Below, piece after piece: positions 43,379 through 54,923 of a DNA stretch of 64,000 bases; the first letter of the stretch is position 1, and every line of letters begins with the position of its first letter. The position numbers were made by a program, and so were the translations under genes. The DNA comes from Acidovorax sp. sic0104 (GTDB lineage Bacteria > Pseudomonadota > Gammaproteobacteria > Burkholderiales > Burkholderiaceae_C): assembly GCF_019219095.1 (NCBI RefSeq), contig NZ_JAHUWH010000001.1, forward strand, positions 862,832 through 926,831, written 5' to 3'. The notes beneath the pieces are model-generated. The model saw only the letters and a list, made by a program, of their open reading frames with translations, was not told where the DNA came from and did not search any database.

Positions 43379-45523
43379 TCAAACGGCCAGACGGGAAAGG
43401 TCGGCCACGCGGTTCATCGCGTTGTGCAGCATCTTGAGCAGGCCCAGGCGGTTCATCCGCACATCCAGCTGCTCGGCGTTGACCATGACGTCGTCGAAGA
43501 ACGCATCCACCGGCGCGCGCAGCACGGCCAGGGTCTGCAGGCTGGCGGTGTAGTCGCCCGCGTCGAACTGCGCATTGGCCTCGGGCACGAAGCGCTGCAG
43601 CGCGGCGTACAGGTCCTGCTCGGCCTTTTCCTGCAGCAGCTCGGGGTTCACATGGGCGTCCACCGGGCCTTCGACTTCGGCCTTTTTCAGGATGTTGCCC
43701 ACGCGCTTGTTGGCGGCGGCCAGCGCCGGGCTTTCGGGAAGCGCGGCAAAGGCGCGCACTGCTGCCAGCTGCTTTTCGACCAGGGCCAGGCGCTGCGGGC
43801 GCAAGGCCATGACGGCGTCCACTTCCTGCGCGCGGTAGCCCTGCTCACGCAGGCTGCCGGCGAGGCGGTCGTAGATGAAGTCGGCCAGGGGCGCCGATGC
43901 GTCGGTGATCTTGTCGCCGAACGCAGGCACGGCGCCGGCCAGCAAAGCGTTCAGGTCCAGGGGCAGATCTTTTTCGACCAGCATGCGGATCACGCCCAGC
44001 GCATGGCGGCGCAGCGCGAACGGGTCGCGGTCGCCCGTGGGCAGGTTGCCGATGCCGAACATGCCCACCAGGGTTTCCAGCTTGTCGGCGAGGGCCACCA
44101 CCACACCAGCGGTGTTGCGCGGCAGCGCGTCGCCCGCAAAGCGCGGCTTGTAGTGGTCTTCAATCGCGTTTGCCACGGTCTCGCCCAGGCCGTCGTTGAG
44201 CGCGTAGTAGCCGCCCATGATGCCCTGCAGCTCGGGGAACTCGCCCACCATGTCGGTGACGAGATCGGTCTTGGCCAGTTGCGCGGCCAAGTCGGCGTCT
44301 TGCACCAGTTGCGCATCGCCCAGCTGCTGTGCGATGGCCTTGGCAATGGCGCGCACGCGCTCCACGCGCTCACCCTGCGTGCCCAGCTTGTTGTGATAAA
44401 CCACCTTGCCCAGGCCCTCGACGCGCGAGGCCAGGGTCTTCTTGCGGTCCTGATCGAAGAAGAACTTCGCATCGGCCAGGCGCGGGCGCACCACGCGCTC
44501 GTTGCCGCCAGTCACGAAGCTGGTGTCCTCGGGGCTGATGTTGCTCACCACCAGGAACTTGTGGGTCAGCTTGCCTGCGGCGTCCAGCAACGGAAAGTAC
44601 TTCTGGTTGGCCTTCATCGTGAGGATCAGGCATTCCTGCGGCACGCCCAGGAACTGTTCTTCAAACTGGCAGACGACCACGTTGGGGCGCTCGACCAGCG
44701 CGGTCACTTCGTCGAGCAGGGCTTCGTCCTCGATGGGGCGGGCGCCGTTGCCCACCTTGGCAGCGGCAGCGGCCAGCTGGCGGGCGATCTCGGCCTTGCG
44801 CTCGGCAAAGCTGGCGATCACGGCGCCGTCCTTCTTCAGCGTGGCGGCGTAGCTGTCTGCGTCGGCCAGCACCACGGGCGACACGGCGGCTTCAAAGCGA
44901 TGACCGGTGGTGCTGTTGCCTGCCGTCAGGCCCAATGCCTTGACCGGCACCACAGCAGCGCCATGCAGCGCCACCAGGCCGTGCGCGGGGCGCACGAAGT
45001 TCACGCTGGTCCAGCCGGGCAGTTCGCAGTCGGTCTCGAGCTGGTAGCTCATGACCTTGGGGATGGGCAGCTTGGCAATGGCCTCCTGCAGCGCCTTCTG
45101 CAGGCCGTCCTGCAGCGTGGCACCGGGCACCACGCTGTCGTAGAACAGGGCCTCGGCCTTGCCGTCCTGCGCGCGCTTCAGGGCGGCGACAGCGGCTGCA
45201 GGGTCGGACACATCGGCGCCCAGGGCCTGCAGCTTCTTGAGCAGCGCGGGCGTGGCGTTGCCGCCGGCGTCGAGCCCCACGGTCACGGGCATGAGCTTTT
45301 GCTGCACGGCCTTGTCGGCCGCCTTGCCGGCCACGGTGGTCACGTGCGCGGCCAGGCGACGGGGCGAGGCAAAGGGCGTGACCACCGATGCGGCAGAGGC
45401 CAGGCCCTGCGCCTTGAGCTGGTCGCACAGCACGGTGGCAAAGGCATCGCCCAGTTTTTGAAGCGCCTTGGGCGGCAGCTCTTCGACAAACAGTTCTACG
45501 AGAAGGTTTTGGGTCGTCGTCAT
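43379..45523 (-). CDS. glyS: Glycyl-tRNA synthetase beta subunit
   Basis: This is the large subunit of the tetrameric glycyl-tRNA synthetase (714 residues). It begins NLLVELFVEELPPKALQKLG and carries FVRPAHGLVALHG, the VVCQFEEQFLGVPQECLILT block and the FFFDQDRKKTLASRVEGLGKV HD-like region; the C-terminal DALR-like part follows (RVGNILKKAEVEGPVDAHVN). It lies 22 bases after glyQ. Confidence 0.97.
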   Translation of the reverse strand: MTTTQNLLVELFVEELPPKALQKLGDAFATVLCDQLKAQGLASAASVVTPFASPRRLAAHVTTVAGKAADKAVQQKLMPVTVGLDAGGNATPALLKKLQALGADVSDPAAAVAALKRAQDGKAEALFYDSVVPGATLQDGLQKALQEAIAKLPIPKVMSYQLETDCELPGWTSVNFVRPAHGLVALHGAAVVPVKALGLTAGNSTTGHRFEAAVSPVVLADADSYAATLKKDGAVIASFAERKAEIARQLAAAAAKVGNGARPIEDEALLDEVTALVERPNVVVCQFEEQFLGVPQECLILTMKANQKYFPLLDAAGKLTHKFLVVSNISPEDTSFVTGGNERVVRPRLADAKFFFDQDRKKTLASRVEGLGKVVYHNKLGTQGERVERVRAIAKAIAQQLGDAQLVQDADLAAQLAKTDLVTDMVGEFPELQGIMGGYYALNDGLGETVANAIEDHYKPRFAGDALPRNTAGVVVALADKLETLVGMFGIGNLPTGDRDPFALRRHALGVIRMLVEKDLPLDLNALLAGAVPAFGDKITDASAPLADFIYDRLAGSLREQGYRAQEVDAVMALRPQRLALVEKQLAAVRAFAALPESPALAAANKRVGNILKKAEVEGPVDAHVNPELLQEKAEQDLYAALQRFVPEANAQFDAGDYTASLQTLAVLRAPVDAFFDDVMVNAEQLDVRMNRLGLLKMLHNAMNRVADLSRLAV

Positions 45524-45545
45524 GTTCTTGTTCTCTTTCGTCCGC

Positions 45546-46451
<906 letters not shown>

Positions 46452-46675
46452 GGCGTCTGTGGCACTGGCAAGCCAGGGCCGGGCAAGTAGGAGGAGAAAA
46501 AGAAAACGATGCCAAGCGTTGGCGCGACGCCTGCTGACCACCCCAGGCAGCACGGACGGGCATCGCACACGCGAACCGATCATTTTACGGCGCCGCAGCA
46601 AGGCCGCCCTGCAAACACCGCGACGCCAGCGCCAGTTGCTGCCAGCAGCCAGAGGTCCAAACCGCCCGCCCCATG

Positions 46676-46711
46676 AAAAAAGGCCAGGGCCCTCGTGGAG
46701 CCCCAGCCTTT
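46676..46711 (-). terminator. Terminator of the asparaginase transcript
   Basis: On the minus strand a 14-base stem (46711-46698 with 46692-46679, some G-U pairs) is followed by six T. It ends the asparaginase transcript about 230 bases after its stop and isolates glyQS. Confidence 0.7.
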
Positions 46712-46860
46712 CCAACCCATCCGCGCCGCCCATAAGCCACCGCGTGCAGGTGCCGCCCTTGCAGGCAACCATCGGCGCACAGCTGTGCGCCAAATCAATA
46801 AAAATCCGTCGCCCGACTCGCACAACCCAACGCCCAACTGGACGCGCCGTCATCGCGAGA

Positions 46861-46941
46861 GCACCCGTGGATCTGGCTTAGCCAGGCCACCGGGTGCGTC
46901 CCCCCTCCGGGGGGAAGGCGCGCAGCGACTCAGGGGGGGCT
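46861..46941 (-). repeat. Stop-codon-associated repeat, copy 3
   Basis: Read on the minus strand, the element begins a few bases after the asparaginase stop with CCCCCTGAGTCGC. It passes through CTTCCCCCC/GGGGGGACGCACC and ends in the CGGTGGCCTGGC/CCACGGGTGC half. The whole unit matches copy 1 in the same orientation relative to the gene. Confidence 0.65.
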
Positions 46942-48045
<1,104 letters not shown>

Positions 48046-48136
48046 TCACGGCCCTGGCGGTGCCGCGCCGCTTTCGAGCGGTGGCGCATCCTATGAGAGA
48101 TCCACGCACACTGATGCGGAATAATCAGCGCTCCCA

Positions 48137-48153
48137 TGTGAATTTCATTCACA
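48137..48153. promoter_or_regulatory. LysR-type operator candidate
   Basis: TGTGAAT-TTC-ATTCACA is a perfect 7-3-7 inverted repeat in the asparaginase/LysR divergent region, 21 bases before the LysR ATG. It fits the T-N11-A pattern and could serve autoregulation and control of asparaginase. Confidence 0.55.
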
Positions 48154-48174
48154 CCTCGACATCAGGACGGATGC

Positions 48175-49089
48175 ATGAATCTGCGGCAACTGGAAGTCTT
48201 TCAGGCAGTGCTTCAAACCGGCAACATGAGCGCCGCCGCACGGCTGCTGTGCATCACACCGTCCGCCGTGAGCAAGGCCGTGGCGCACACCGAACTGCAG
48301 TTGGGCTACCGCCTTTTCCTGCGCACCCCGGCGGGCCTCACCCCCACGCCGGAGGCGCAGGTGCTGGCCGCCGAATCGGCGGGCATCCACCGCCAGCTCG
48401 ATGCCCTGCGCCGCACGGCCCGCAACCTGGCAGCCAGCGACACGGGCGACGTGCGCATGGCCGCGATCCCGGCTGTGAGCCATGAGTTCTTGCCGCAGTT
48501 GCTGCAGCAGCACGCGCTGCGCTACCCCCAGGTGGGCGTGGAGGTGCGCACCATCCACCAGGACCAGATGACCCAGGCCCTGCTCACGCGCAGCGTGGAC
48601 TTCTGCCTGGGTTTCTACAAGCACCCGCACCCGCAGATCGGCAGCGACCTGCTGGTGAGCGGGCGCATGTACCTGGCCGTGGCCGAGGCGCTGTGGAGCC
48701 GCGCGCCACGTGCCGCCTCGCGCAGCGCCCGGCTGGCGCAGGTGCCGGTGATCCGGCTGGTGGGCGACGACCCCATGCGGCAGTCCATCGACGAGATCGC
48801 GCAGCGCCTGGGCACGCCGGCCGGCCCCGGCATCCAGGTGCAGACATCACGCCTGGCGCTGGAGCTGGTGCGCCTGGGCATGGGCTGGACGGTGGTGGAT
48901 TTTCTGACCGCCACGCGCCTGGACCCGGCCAGCATGGTCACATTGGAGCTGCACGAACTGCCGCCCATGTCGCTGTACAGCTACCACGCACGCTCGTCGC
49001 CGCCGGGCCTGCAGGCCACGCGCATGCTGGCGATGCTGCCGGGTGTGCTGCACGCAGCCCTCTCGGGCCAGTCTCCTCGGCGGGCATAA
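48175..49089 (+). CDS. LysR-family transcriptional regulator
   Basis: This regulator has 304 residues. The N-terminal helix-turn-helix (MNLRQLEVFQAVLQTGNMSA, ARLLCITPSAVSKAVAHTEL) is followed by a periplasmic-binding-like effector domain (VRMAAIPAVSHEFLPQLLQQ, VDFCLGFYKHPHP, LGMGWTVVDFLTATRL). It is divergent from the asparaginase gene, with a clear palindrome between them, so it probably senses an amino acid or related effector and controls that gene. Confidence 0.93.
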   Translation: MNLRQLEVFQAVLQTGNMSAAARLLCITPSAVSKAVAHTELQLGYRLFLRTPAGLTPTPEAQVLAAESAGIHRQLDALRRTARNLAASDTGDVRMAAIPAVSHEFLPQLLQQHALRYPQVGVEVRTIHQDQMTQALLTRSVDFCLGFYKHPHPQIGSDLLVSGRMYLAVAEALWSRAPRAASRSARLAQVPVIRLVGDDPMRQSIDEIAQRLGTPAGPGIQVQTSRLALELVRLGMGWTVVDFLTATRLDPASMVTLELHELPPMSLYSYHARSSPPGLQATRMLAMLPGVLHAALSGQSPRRA

Positions 49090-49124
49090 AAAAAACCGCA
49101 CACCCGTGGGCCGGGTGGCGGGTT
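49088..49124 (-). terminator. Terminator of the fabAB transcript
   Basis: On the minus strand a GC-rich stem (about 13 paired bases, from AACCCGC to GTGCGGTT) is followed by a run of T. It lies about 125 bases after the fabB stop, at the 3' end of the convergent LysR gene. Confidence 0.65.
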
Positions 49125-49249
49125 GTCACAGCTATCGCGAGGCAGCCGTGCCAGGGTTACCTGGCCGCTGCGGCTGCGCCCCCTGCCCGAATCGCTCGGC
49201 AATTCGAAAGAAGAAGCGGGAAAGGCGCGAAGCGCCCCAGGACGATCGC

Positions 49250-50476
49250 TCAAGCACTCCAGCGGCGCAGCACCAGGCTGGCGTTGGTGCCGCCGAAACC
49301 GAAGCTGTTGGACAGCACGGTGGTCAGCGCGGCATCCCGCGTCTGCGTGACCAGCGGCATCGTGCCCAGCGCGGGGTCGGGCGTTTCCACGTTGGCCGAA
49401 CCTGCGATGAAGCCCTTGTTCAGCATGATCATGCAGTAGATGGCCTCCTGCACACCGGTGGCACCCAGCGAGTGGCCGGTAAGCGACTTGGTGGACGAGA
49501 ACGGCGGCACGTTGTCGCCGAACAGCGCCTGCATGGCGCGCACTTCCTGCATGTCGCCCACGGGCGTGGAGGTGCCGTGCGTGTTGATGTAGTCGATGGG
49601 GGCATTGAGGCCCTCCATCGCCTGCTGCATGCAGGCAATGGCGCCGTCGCCCGACGGGGCCACCATGTCTTCGCCGTCGCTGGTGGCGCCAAAGCCCACC
49701 ACTTCTGCCAGGATGGTGGCACCGCGTGCCTGGGCGTGCTCCAGGCTCTCCAGCACCACGGCGCCGCCGCCGCCGGCGATCACGAAGCCGTCACGGTTGG
49801 CGTCGTAGGCGCGCGAGGCCTTCCCGGGCGTGTCGTTGTACTTGCTGGACATGGCGCCCATGCCATCAAACAGCAGCGACATGCCCCAGGACAGCTCTTC
49901 GCCGCCGCCCGCGAACATCACATCCTGCATGCCCCAAGCGATCTGCTGCGCGGCCGCGCCAATGCAGTGCGCCGACGTGGAGCAGGCCGACGTGATGGAG
50001 TAGTTGATGCCCTTGACCTTGAAGTTGGTGGCCAGGCACGCGGACACGGTGGAGCTCATGCAGCGCGTGACCTGGTAGGGGCCCACGCGCCGGATGCCCT
50101 TCTCGCGCAGCGTGTCGGCCGCCTCGATCTGGTTGTCGGGCGAGCCGCCGCCCGAGCCCATGATGAGGCCGGTGCGCGGGTGGCTGACCTGCTCAGGCGT
50201 CAACCCCGCCTGCTTGATGGCGTCTTCCAGAGCGATCTGCGCGTACGCCGCAGCATCGCCCATGAAGCGCAGTTGCTTGCGGTCGATGCGCGATTCGATA
50301 TCGATCTCGGGTGCGCCGCCCACCTGGCTGCGCAGGCCCAGCTCCTTGAATTTCTCGACGGCCTTGATGCCGCTGGTGCCCGCCCGCAGCGAGGCTTCCA
50401 CGGTGTCCAGATCGTTGCCGATGCACGAGACGATGCCCGCACCGGTAATGACTACGCGCTTCTTGGTCGTGGTCAT
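49250..50476 (-). CDS. fabB: 3-oxoacyl-ACP synthase I
   Basis: This condensing enzyme is needed for unsaturated fatty acid elongation. The 408 residues contain the nucleophile Cys in [19 protein letters not shown] and the two catalytic His in [12 protein letters not shown] and [30 protein letters not shown] ends the protein. ATG 50476 overlaps the fabA stop (ATGA). The fabA-fabB pair is the classic anaerobic unsaturated fatty acid operon. Confidence 0.97.
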   Translation of the reverse strand: MTTTKKRVVITGAGIVSCIGNDLDTVEASLRAGTSGIKAVEKFKELGLRSQVGGAPEIDIESRIDRKQLRFMGDAAAYAQIALEDAIKQAGLTPEQVSHPRTGLIMGSGGGSPDNQIEAADTLREKGIRRVGPYQVTRCMSSTVSACLATNFKVKGINYSITSACSTSAHCIGAAAQQIAWGMQDVMFAGGGEELSWGMSLLFDGMGAMSSKYNDTPGKASRAYDANRDGFVIAGGGGAVVLESLEHAQARGATILAEVVGFGATSDGEDMVAPSGDGAIACMQQAMEGLNAPIDYINTHGTSTPVGDMQEVRAMQALFGDNVPPFSSTKSLTGHSLGATGVQEAIYCMIMLNKGFIAGSANVETPDPALGTMPLVTQTRDAALTTVLSNSFGFGGTNASLVLRRWSA

Positions 50477-50994
50477 GCTGCGTCCTTGTCGTCACCCTCG
50501 CGCTTGAACAGCCCCACGCGAAGGTCGTTGGCCACATAGATTTCCTTGCCATCGGCAAGCAGGCGGGCATCGCCGATCGCCATGACCAGCTTGCGCTTGA
50601 TCACACGCTTGATGTCGATCTCGTAGGTGACGAGTTTCACATCGGGGCCGACCTCGCCGGTGAACTTCACCTCGCCCGCGCCCAGCGCGCGGCCCCGGCC
50701 CGGCAGCTTCAGCCAGGTCAGGTAGAAACCGATCAGCTGCCACATGGCATCGAGCCCCAGGCAGCCAGGCATGACCGGGTCACCCTGGAAGTGGCATGCA
50801 AAGAACCACAGGTCAGGCTTCACGTCCAGTTCAGCGCGGATCTTTCCCAGCCCGTGCTCGCCCCCGTCGCTGTCGATGTGCGTGATGCGGTCGAACATCA
50901 GCATGGGCGGCAGCGGCAGGCGCCCGCTGTCGGCGCCGAACAGCCGGCCCTCACCCGAGGCGATCAGTTGTTCGTAGGAAAAGGAATCAGCCAT
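50473..50994 (-). CDS. fabA: 3-hydroxydecanoyl-ACP dehydratase/isomerase
   Basis: This enzyme dehydrates 3-hydroxydecanoyl-ACP and isomerises the double bond, the branch point to unsaturated fatty acids. The 173 residues include [20 protein letters not shown], the active-site His in [20 protein letters not shown] (with the Asp in LDAMWQL), and [11 protein letters not shown]. It is the first gene of the fabAB operon. Confidence 0.97.
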   Translation of the reverse strand: MADSFSYEQLIASGEGRLFGADSGRLPLPPMLMFDRITHIDSDGGEHGLGKIRAELDVKPDLWFFACHFQGDPVMPGCLGLDAMWQLIGFYLTWLKLPGRGRALGAGEVKFTGEVGPDVKLVTYEIDIKRVIKRKLVMAIGDARLLADGKEIYVANDLRVGLFKREGDDKDAA

Positions 50995-51164
50995 CTTCAG
51001 TCGTGCTCCAGAACGGCGGGTCAGCCCGCCTCAAATCATCGTTGTAACCAACACAAAACCAGCACAAGCCCCCGCTTGTGGGGCTCCATTATCAAGGCAG
51101 CAGGCGCCCCAGCGCGTTTTGGCCTACCTGGGTGCCGGGGCTCCCTGCTGCGCGCTGACGTGGA

Positions 51165-52790
51165 TCAAGCCCCGTCCACCGTCCGCCGCCGCCGGGCCAC
51201 CGCCGCAAAGACCACCGCCACGCCGCCCAGTATCCACAGCGGCCACAGCCCCCAGCGTGACACCCACCACGCGTACGGCGTGATCGCCCAGCCCTCTGCC
51301 GCATCCAGCCCGCGGCCCCTCACCCCGCCGTGCAGCACACCGCGGGTGTGGCGCTCCAGCGCGTGTGTGACCACGCCCCGGTGGTCGATGATGGCCGTGG
51401 CGCCGGTATTGGTGGCGCGCACCATGGGGCGCTCGAACTCCAGCGCCCGCATGCGGCTGATCTGCAGGTGCTGATCGATGGCCACGGTGTTGCCGAACCA
51501 GCCGATGTTGCTGAAGTTAACGAACACCGTGGGCGCCTGGGCCGGGTCGATAAAGCGCGCCCCCAGCTCTTCGCCGAACAGATCCTCGTAGCAGATGTTG
51601 GGCGCGATGCGCTGCCCCGCCCACGCAAACGACGGCTGACCCACGGCGCCCCGGTTGAAGTCCCCGAGCGGGATGTCCATCATCGCGGTGAACCACTTGA
51701 AGAACGGCGGGATGAACTCGCCAAAGGGCACCAGGTGATGCTTGTCGTAGCGGTAGGGCGCGCCGGGCGGGGCCACGCCGGCCCCCATGCCCAGCACCGA
51801 ATTGGTGTAGCCCACGGTCTCGTCACCCAGCGGAATACCCACCAGCGCCGCCTGCGGCCCCTGGGCATAGCGCTTCTGAATGCCCTCCAGGTAGCCCGGA
51901 ATGAGCTGCTGGGGCAGCAGCGGAATCGCCGTTTCGGGCGCCACGACGAGGTCGGCCTGGGCCTCCTGCAGCCGGTCGGCATACCACTTGAGGGCCACCG
52001 GCACGCCACTGCCCTGCTGGAACTTCTCGTCCTGCGGAATGTTGCCTTGGAGCAACTCCAGGGTCAGGGGTTTGGACTGCGGGTGTGCGGGCGTATGGCA
52101 CAGGTTGACTGCGCAGTGGCGGCCCGAGGCGGCAGCAGCCAGCGCACCGGCCGCCACCAGCGCAAGAGCCCACGTGCGCCAGCGGACCAGGTCCGCGCTG
52201 CGCAGCTGCACCACGTACATCGCCACCACCGCCGCCACGGCCCCCACGCCATAGACGCCCACATGGCGCGCCAGGGGCGCCAGGGGGCCGTCGACGTGCG
52301 CGTAGCCCCCGGCACCCCACGGAAAGCCCGTCCACAGGGTGCCGCGCGCGAGCTCGGCCAGCAGCCAAATTGCTCCGAAAAATATAGCACTCAGCGCACG
52401 ACTGGAAAGCGATAGACGGCAAAAAATGCCCAAACCCGCCGCGTAGTAACTGCCCAGGAACGCCGCCAGCCCGAGCACGGCCGCCACGGCCAGGGGTGTG
52501 GCCAGGCCGCCGTAGGTGTGCATGGAAATGAACAGCCACCAGAACGTGCCTGCCAGCCAGGCCGTGGCAAACAGCGCGCCGGTCACCGCGCCGCGTCGCC
52601 AGGCAATGCTCTGATCGGGGGCCGGGCGCACCAGCCAGGCCAGCACGGCCATCGACAGCAGTTGCAGCCACCACAGGGGTTCGCCGCCCACGGGCCACGC
52701 CAGCGATGCGGCCTGGGCGAGGCCTGCGGCCACCGCAAGCACGGCCTGCGGGACCAGCGGCAGCCCCGCAGGCAATCGGGCGCGCGCCAT
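51165..52790 (-). CDS. lnt: Apolipoprotein N-acyltransferase, with in-frame repeat
   Basis: This polytopic inner-membrane enzyme adds the third acyl chain to lipoproteins. The 541 residues have N-terminal membrane segments and a nitrilase domain with the Glu-Lys-Cys triad (VVAPETAIPLLPQ, RYDKHHLVPFGEF, APNICYEDLFGEE). Residues 121-141 (GIFCRLSLSS to FFGAI), between two N-terminal membrane segments, are encoded by a dispersed palindromic repeat. The ATG at 52790 forms a TGATG junction with corC; a GTG one codon before is also possible. Confidence 0.95.
   Translation of the reverse strand: MARARLPAGLPLVPQAVLAVAAGLAQAASLAWPVGGEPLWWLQLLSMAVLAWLVRPAPDQSIAWRRGAVTGALFATAWLAGTFWWLFISMHTYGGLATPLAVAAVLGLAAFLGSYYAAGLGIFCRLSLSSRALSAIFFGAIWLLAELARGTLWTGFPWGAGGYAHVDGPLAPLARHVGVYGVGAVAAVVAMYVVQLRSADLVRWRTWALALVAAGALAAAASGRHCAVNLCHTPAHPQSKPLTLELLQGNIPQDEKFQQGSGVPVALKWYADRLQEAQADLVVAPETAIPLLPQQLIPGYLEGIQKRYAQGPQAALVGIPLGDETVGYTNSVLGMGAGVAPPGAPYRYDKHHLVPFGEFIPPFFKWFTAMMDIPLGDFNRGAVGQPSFAWAGQRIAPNICYEDLFGEELGARFIDPAQAPTVFVNFSNIGWFGNTVAIDQHLQISRMRALEFERPMVRATNTGATAIIDHRGVVTHALERHTRGVLHGGVRGRGLDAAEGWAITPYAWWVSRWGLWPLWILGGVAVVFAAVARRRRTVDGA
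52369..52430 (-). repeat. Palindromic element copy C, inside lnt
   Basis: This copy has the edges ttgctccgaaaaatatagc and gcaaaaaatgcc. Strand is the one reading open. It is translated as Lnt residues 121-141, ending RALSAIFFGA, in the same frame as the kinase copy and very like the hypothetical peptide of copy B (ALTAIFLGA). Confidence 0.6.
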
Positions 52791-53677
52791 CACTCGCTGC
52801 TGGCGCCGGGCTCTTCGGCCCGCGACACCTTGAACCAGCGCACCGCCCCGCCCTTGGTGTGCAGCACGACGAAGTTCAGGCCCGACAGCTGCAGGTGCTC
52901 GCCGCGCTTGGGCACGTGGCCCATCTCGTGGGCGATGAGGCCGCCGATGGTGTCGAAATGCTCCTCGGGGTCGCTGCCCTGGATCAGAACGTCGAACGCC
53001 TCGCAGACGCGCTCGATCGAGGTGTCGCCGCTCACGCGGTAGGTGTGGTCGGCCAGACCGAAGATGTCGCCATCGTCCTCGGGAATGTCGAACTCGTCTT
53101 CGATCTCGCCGACGATCTGCTCGAGCACGTCCTCGATGGTGATGAGCCCCGCCACACGGCCGAACTCGTCGATCACCACGGCCAGGTGGCTGCGATTGCC
53201 GCGGAACTCGCGCAGCAGGTCATACAGCCCCTTGCTCTCGGGCACGAACACCGCCGGGCGCAGCAGCGCGCGAATGTTGAGCTCGGGCGCCCGCTGCAGC
53301 TTGAGCAGGTCCTTGGCCAGCAGGATGCCAATGATGTTCTCGCGTTCGCCCTGGTATACCGGAAAGCGCGAATGCGCGGTGTGGATGACGAGGTTGAGCA
53401 GATCTTCGAACGGCGCCTCGATGTTGATGAGGTCCATCCGCGGCGCCGCGACCATGACGTCGCCGGCCGTCATGTCGGCCATGCGGATCACGCGCTCCAG
53501 CATCACGCGCGCCTCGGCGCCGATGACCTCGTTGTCTTCGGCCTCGGCCAGGGTCTCGATGAGTTCTTCCGTGGAGTCCGGCCCAGGGTGGATGAACTCG
53601 ACCACTTTCTGCAGGAAGGTGCGCTTGTCTTCCCTTTCGGGCGGTCGCCCGGTGTGGGCGGGGTGCGGGTCAGACAC
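52790..53677 (-). CDS. corC: HlyC/CorC-family CBS-domain protein
   Basis: This is a 295-residue cytoplasmic protein of the CorC type. Two CBS domains (VMVAAPRMDLINIEAPFEDL, FVPESKGLYDLLREFRGNRS, LITIEDVLEQIVGEIEDEFD) are followed by a CorC_HlyC domain (YRVSGDTSIERVCEAFDV, GGLIAHEMGHVPKRGEHLQL). The start is GTG. It is followed directly by lnt, an arrangement conserved in proteobacteria. It may regulate divalent-cation transport. Confidence 0.93.
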   Translation of the reverse strand: MSDPHPAHTGRPPEREDKRTFLQKVVEFIHPGPDSTEELIETLAEAEDNEVIGAEARVMLERVIRMADMTAGDVMVAAPRMDLINIEAPFEDLLNLVIHTAHSRFPVYQGERENIIGILLAKDLLKLQRAPELNIRALLRPAVFVPESKGLYDLLREFRGNRSHLAVVIDEFGRVAGLITIEDVLEQIVGEIEDEFDIPEDDGDIFGLADHTYRVSGDTSIERVCEAFDVLIQGSDPEEHFDTIGGLIAHEMGHVPKRGEHLQLSGLNFVVLHTKGGAVRWFKVSRAEEPGASSE

Positions 53678-53796
53678 TGTCTTGACGTGCGTAGTGGATC
53701 AGGCCCCTAGGATAGCGGATTGTCGTGACAGGGCCTGCACCGGCCCGGTTCACGGGTTTGCTGCTGCCGTGGCTGCGGCCCGCAGGCCCGGCCGCG

Positions 53797-54534
53797 TCAC
53801 TCCGCCGACTGGTGGCGTGCATGCTGCACGCCGCTGCGCACTTCCTGCACGTTGGCCAGGAAGTCCCAGAACTGCTTGGCCTGCTTCTTGAGCTGGTAGT
53901 CCACCTCGGCGAACTGCTGCTCGACCATCTCGGCCACGCGGGTGTCGAAGCTCGCAGGCGGAATCTGCAGATAGGCCTCGGACTCCGAACCGTCGCGGCG
54001 CACGGTGGCGCCCGCGTTGCGCGCGATCTTGAGCATGGCGGTGTTCTCGGACAGCGCGTGGATGAAGACCATGTTCACACCCTCGTTGCGCGCATGCATC
54101 ACGGCGCGCTCGAACAGCCGCGCGCCAAAGCCGCGGCCACGGGCCTGCTTGAGCACGGACACGCCGAACTCGGCGCAGTGCTTGTGCTCGGGGTGTTCGG
54201 AGAACGCCAGGTGCGCCATCGCGATGAGTTCGAGGCGGCGGTTGTAGATGCCGAAGATCTCGTCGCGGTTGAAGTCGAGCTGTTCGGCATAACGGCGGAT
54301 CTGCTCGTCGTTGGCGGCGTAGCCGAACCGCAGGTAACGGTCGGACGGCTCGAGCTGGAGCAAATGCTGGGTGATCCGTTCGCGGTACGAAGGGCCCAGG
54401 GCGCGGATTGGAACCATCACGGGCACCTCCTGCTTGGCGCGGTGTTCAGCCGCAGTGGGAGCACCCGTCACGGGGCGCAGCATGCCCCTGCCTGCGTGCC
54501 AGGATGCCTTGAGCCAGTCTTTCGTTGCGAACAT
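53797..54534 (-). CDS. GNAT-family acetyltransferase
   Basis: This protein has 245 residues. An N-terminal segment (MFATKDWLKASWHAGRGMLR) precedes the GNAT core: YRERITQHLLQLEPSDRYLR, ELIAMAHLAFSE, FGVSVLKQARGRGFGARLFE (acetyl-CoA loop) and MVFIHALSENTAMLKIARNA. The C-terminal ~40 residues are helical. The ATG at 54534 is chosen as the start of the conserved part. AT-rich DNA upstream probably holds its promoter. The substrate is unknown. Confidence 0.85.
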   Translation of the reverse strand: MFATKDWLKASWHAGRGMLRPVTGAPTAAEHRAKQEVPVMVPIRALGPSYRERITQHLLQLEPSDRYLRFGYAANDEQIRRYAEQLDFNRDEIFGIYNRRLELIAMAHLAFSEHPEHKHCAEFGVSVLKQARGRGFGARLFERAVMHARNEGVNMVFIHALSENTAMLKIARNAGATVRRDGSESEAYLQIPPASFDTRVAEMVEQQFAEVDYQLKKQAKQFWDFLANVQEVRSGVQHARHQSAE

Positions 54535-54923
54535 GGCAGCAAATATAAGGGTTTTCCCTAGGGATTTCCAGCATTTTCTGCTGCGCTGCAACAAAGTAGT
54601 GAGGCAACTCAAATACCTTTCAAAATTGCTCACCAGCCTTTGATGCGCCTACGCAAAACGCTACCAAAAACGGAGCACCACGCACCCGGTCCAGCTCCGC
54701 AACGTCACCGAAGCGACTTCGCCGGGCGGGTGTGGCAGCCCCCAACCCTGCACTTGGCTCCACCTGGCTGCACCTGGGCGCGGGGCGCTCGCAGCCGACA
54801 ACGGGAGCTCCAGCGTACCTCCGCCACCGCCGAAGGGCAACCGCAGGAACCCGCTCTGCCGCAGGCGTTTCACTTTGCCGCGCACCGGGCGCAGGGCCGC
54901 CGCATTGCCGCGCGGCGTGCTTG
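54535..54923. other. Intergenic region, no gene supported
   Basis: The first ~110 bases are AT-rich for this genome and probably hold the promoter of the acetyltransferase gene. The rest is GC-rich with no recognisable coding pattern. Overlapping open frames here are compositional and do not resemble any protein I know. Confidence 0.5.

Larger units (their letters stand above)
46452..46941. other. Intergenic region between asparaginase and glyQ
   Basis: No gene is supported in these 490 bases. They hold the stop-associated repeat after the asparaginase gene (46861-46941), a minus-strand terminator (46676-46711) and a weak -10-like TAAAAT (46587-46582 on the minus strand) that may serve glyQ with a leader of about 130 bases. 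Confidence 0.6.

Noticed and set aside
46452..46853. N-terminal extension of GlyQ
   Set aside because: GlyQ proteins start MLTFQQ; the extra codons cross a terminator and a likely promoter region.
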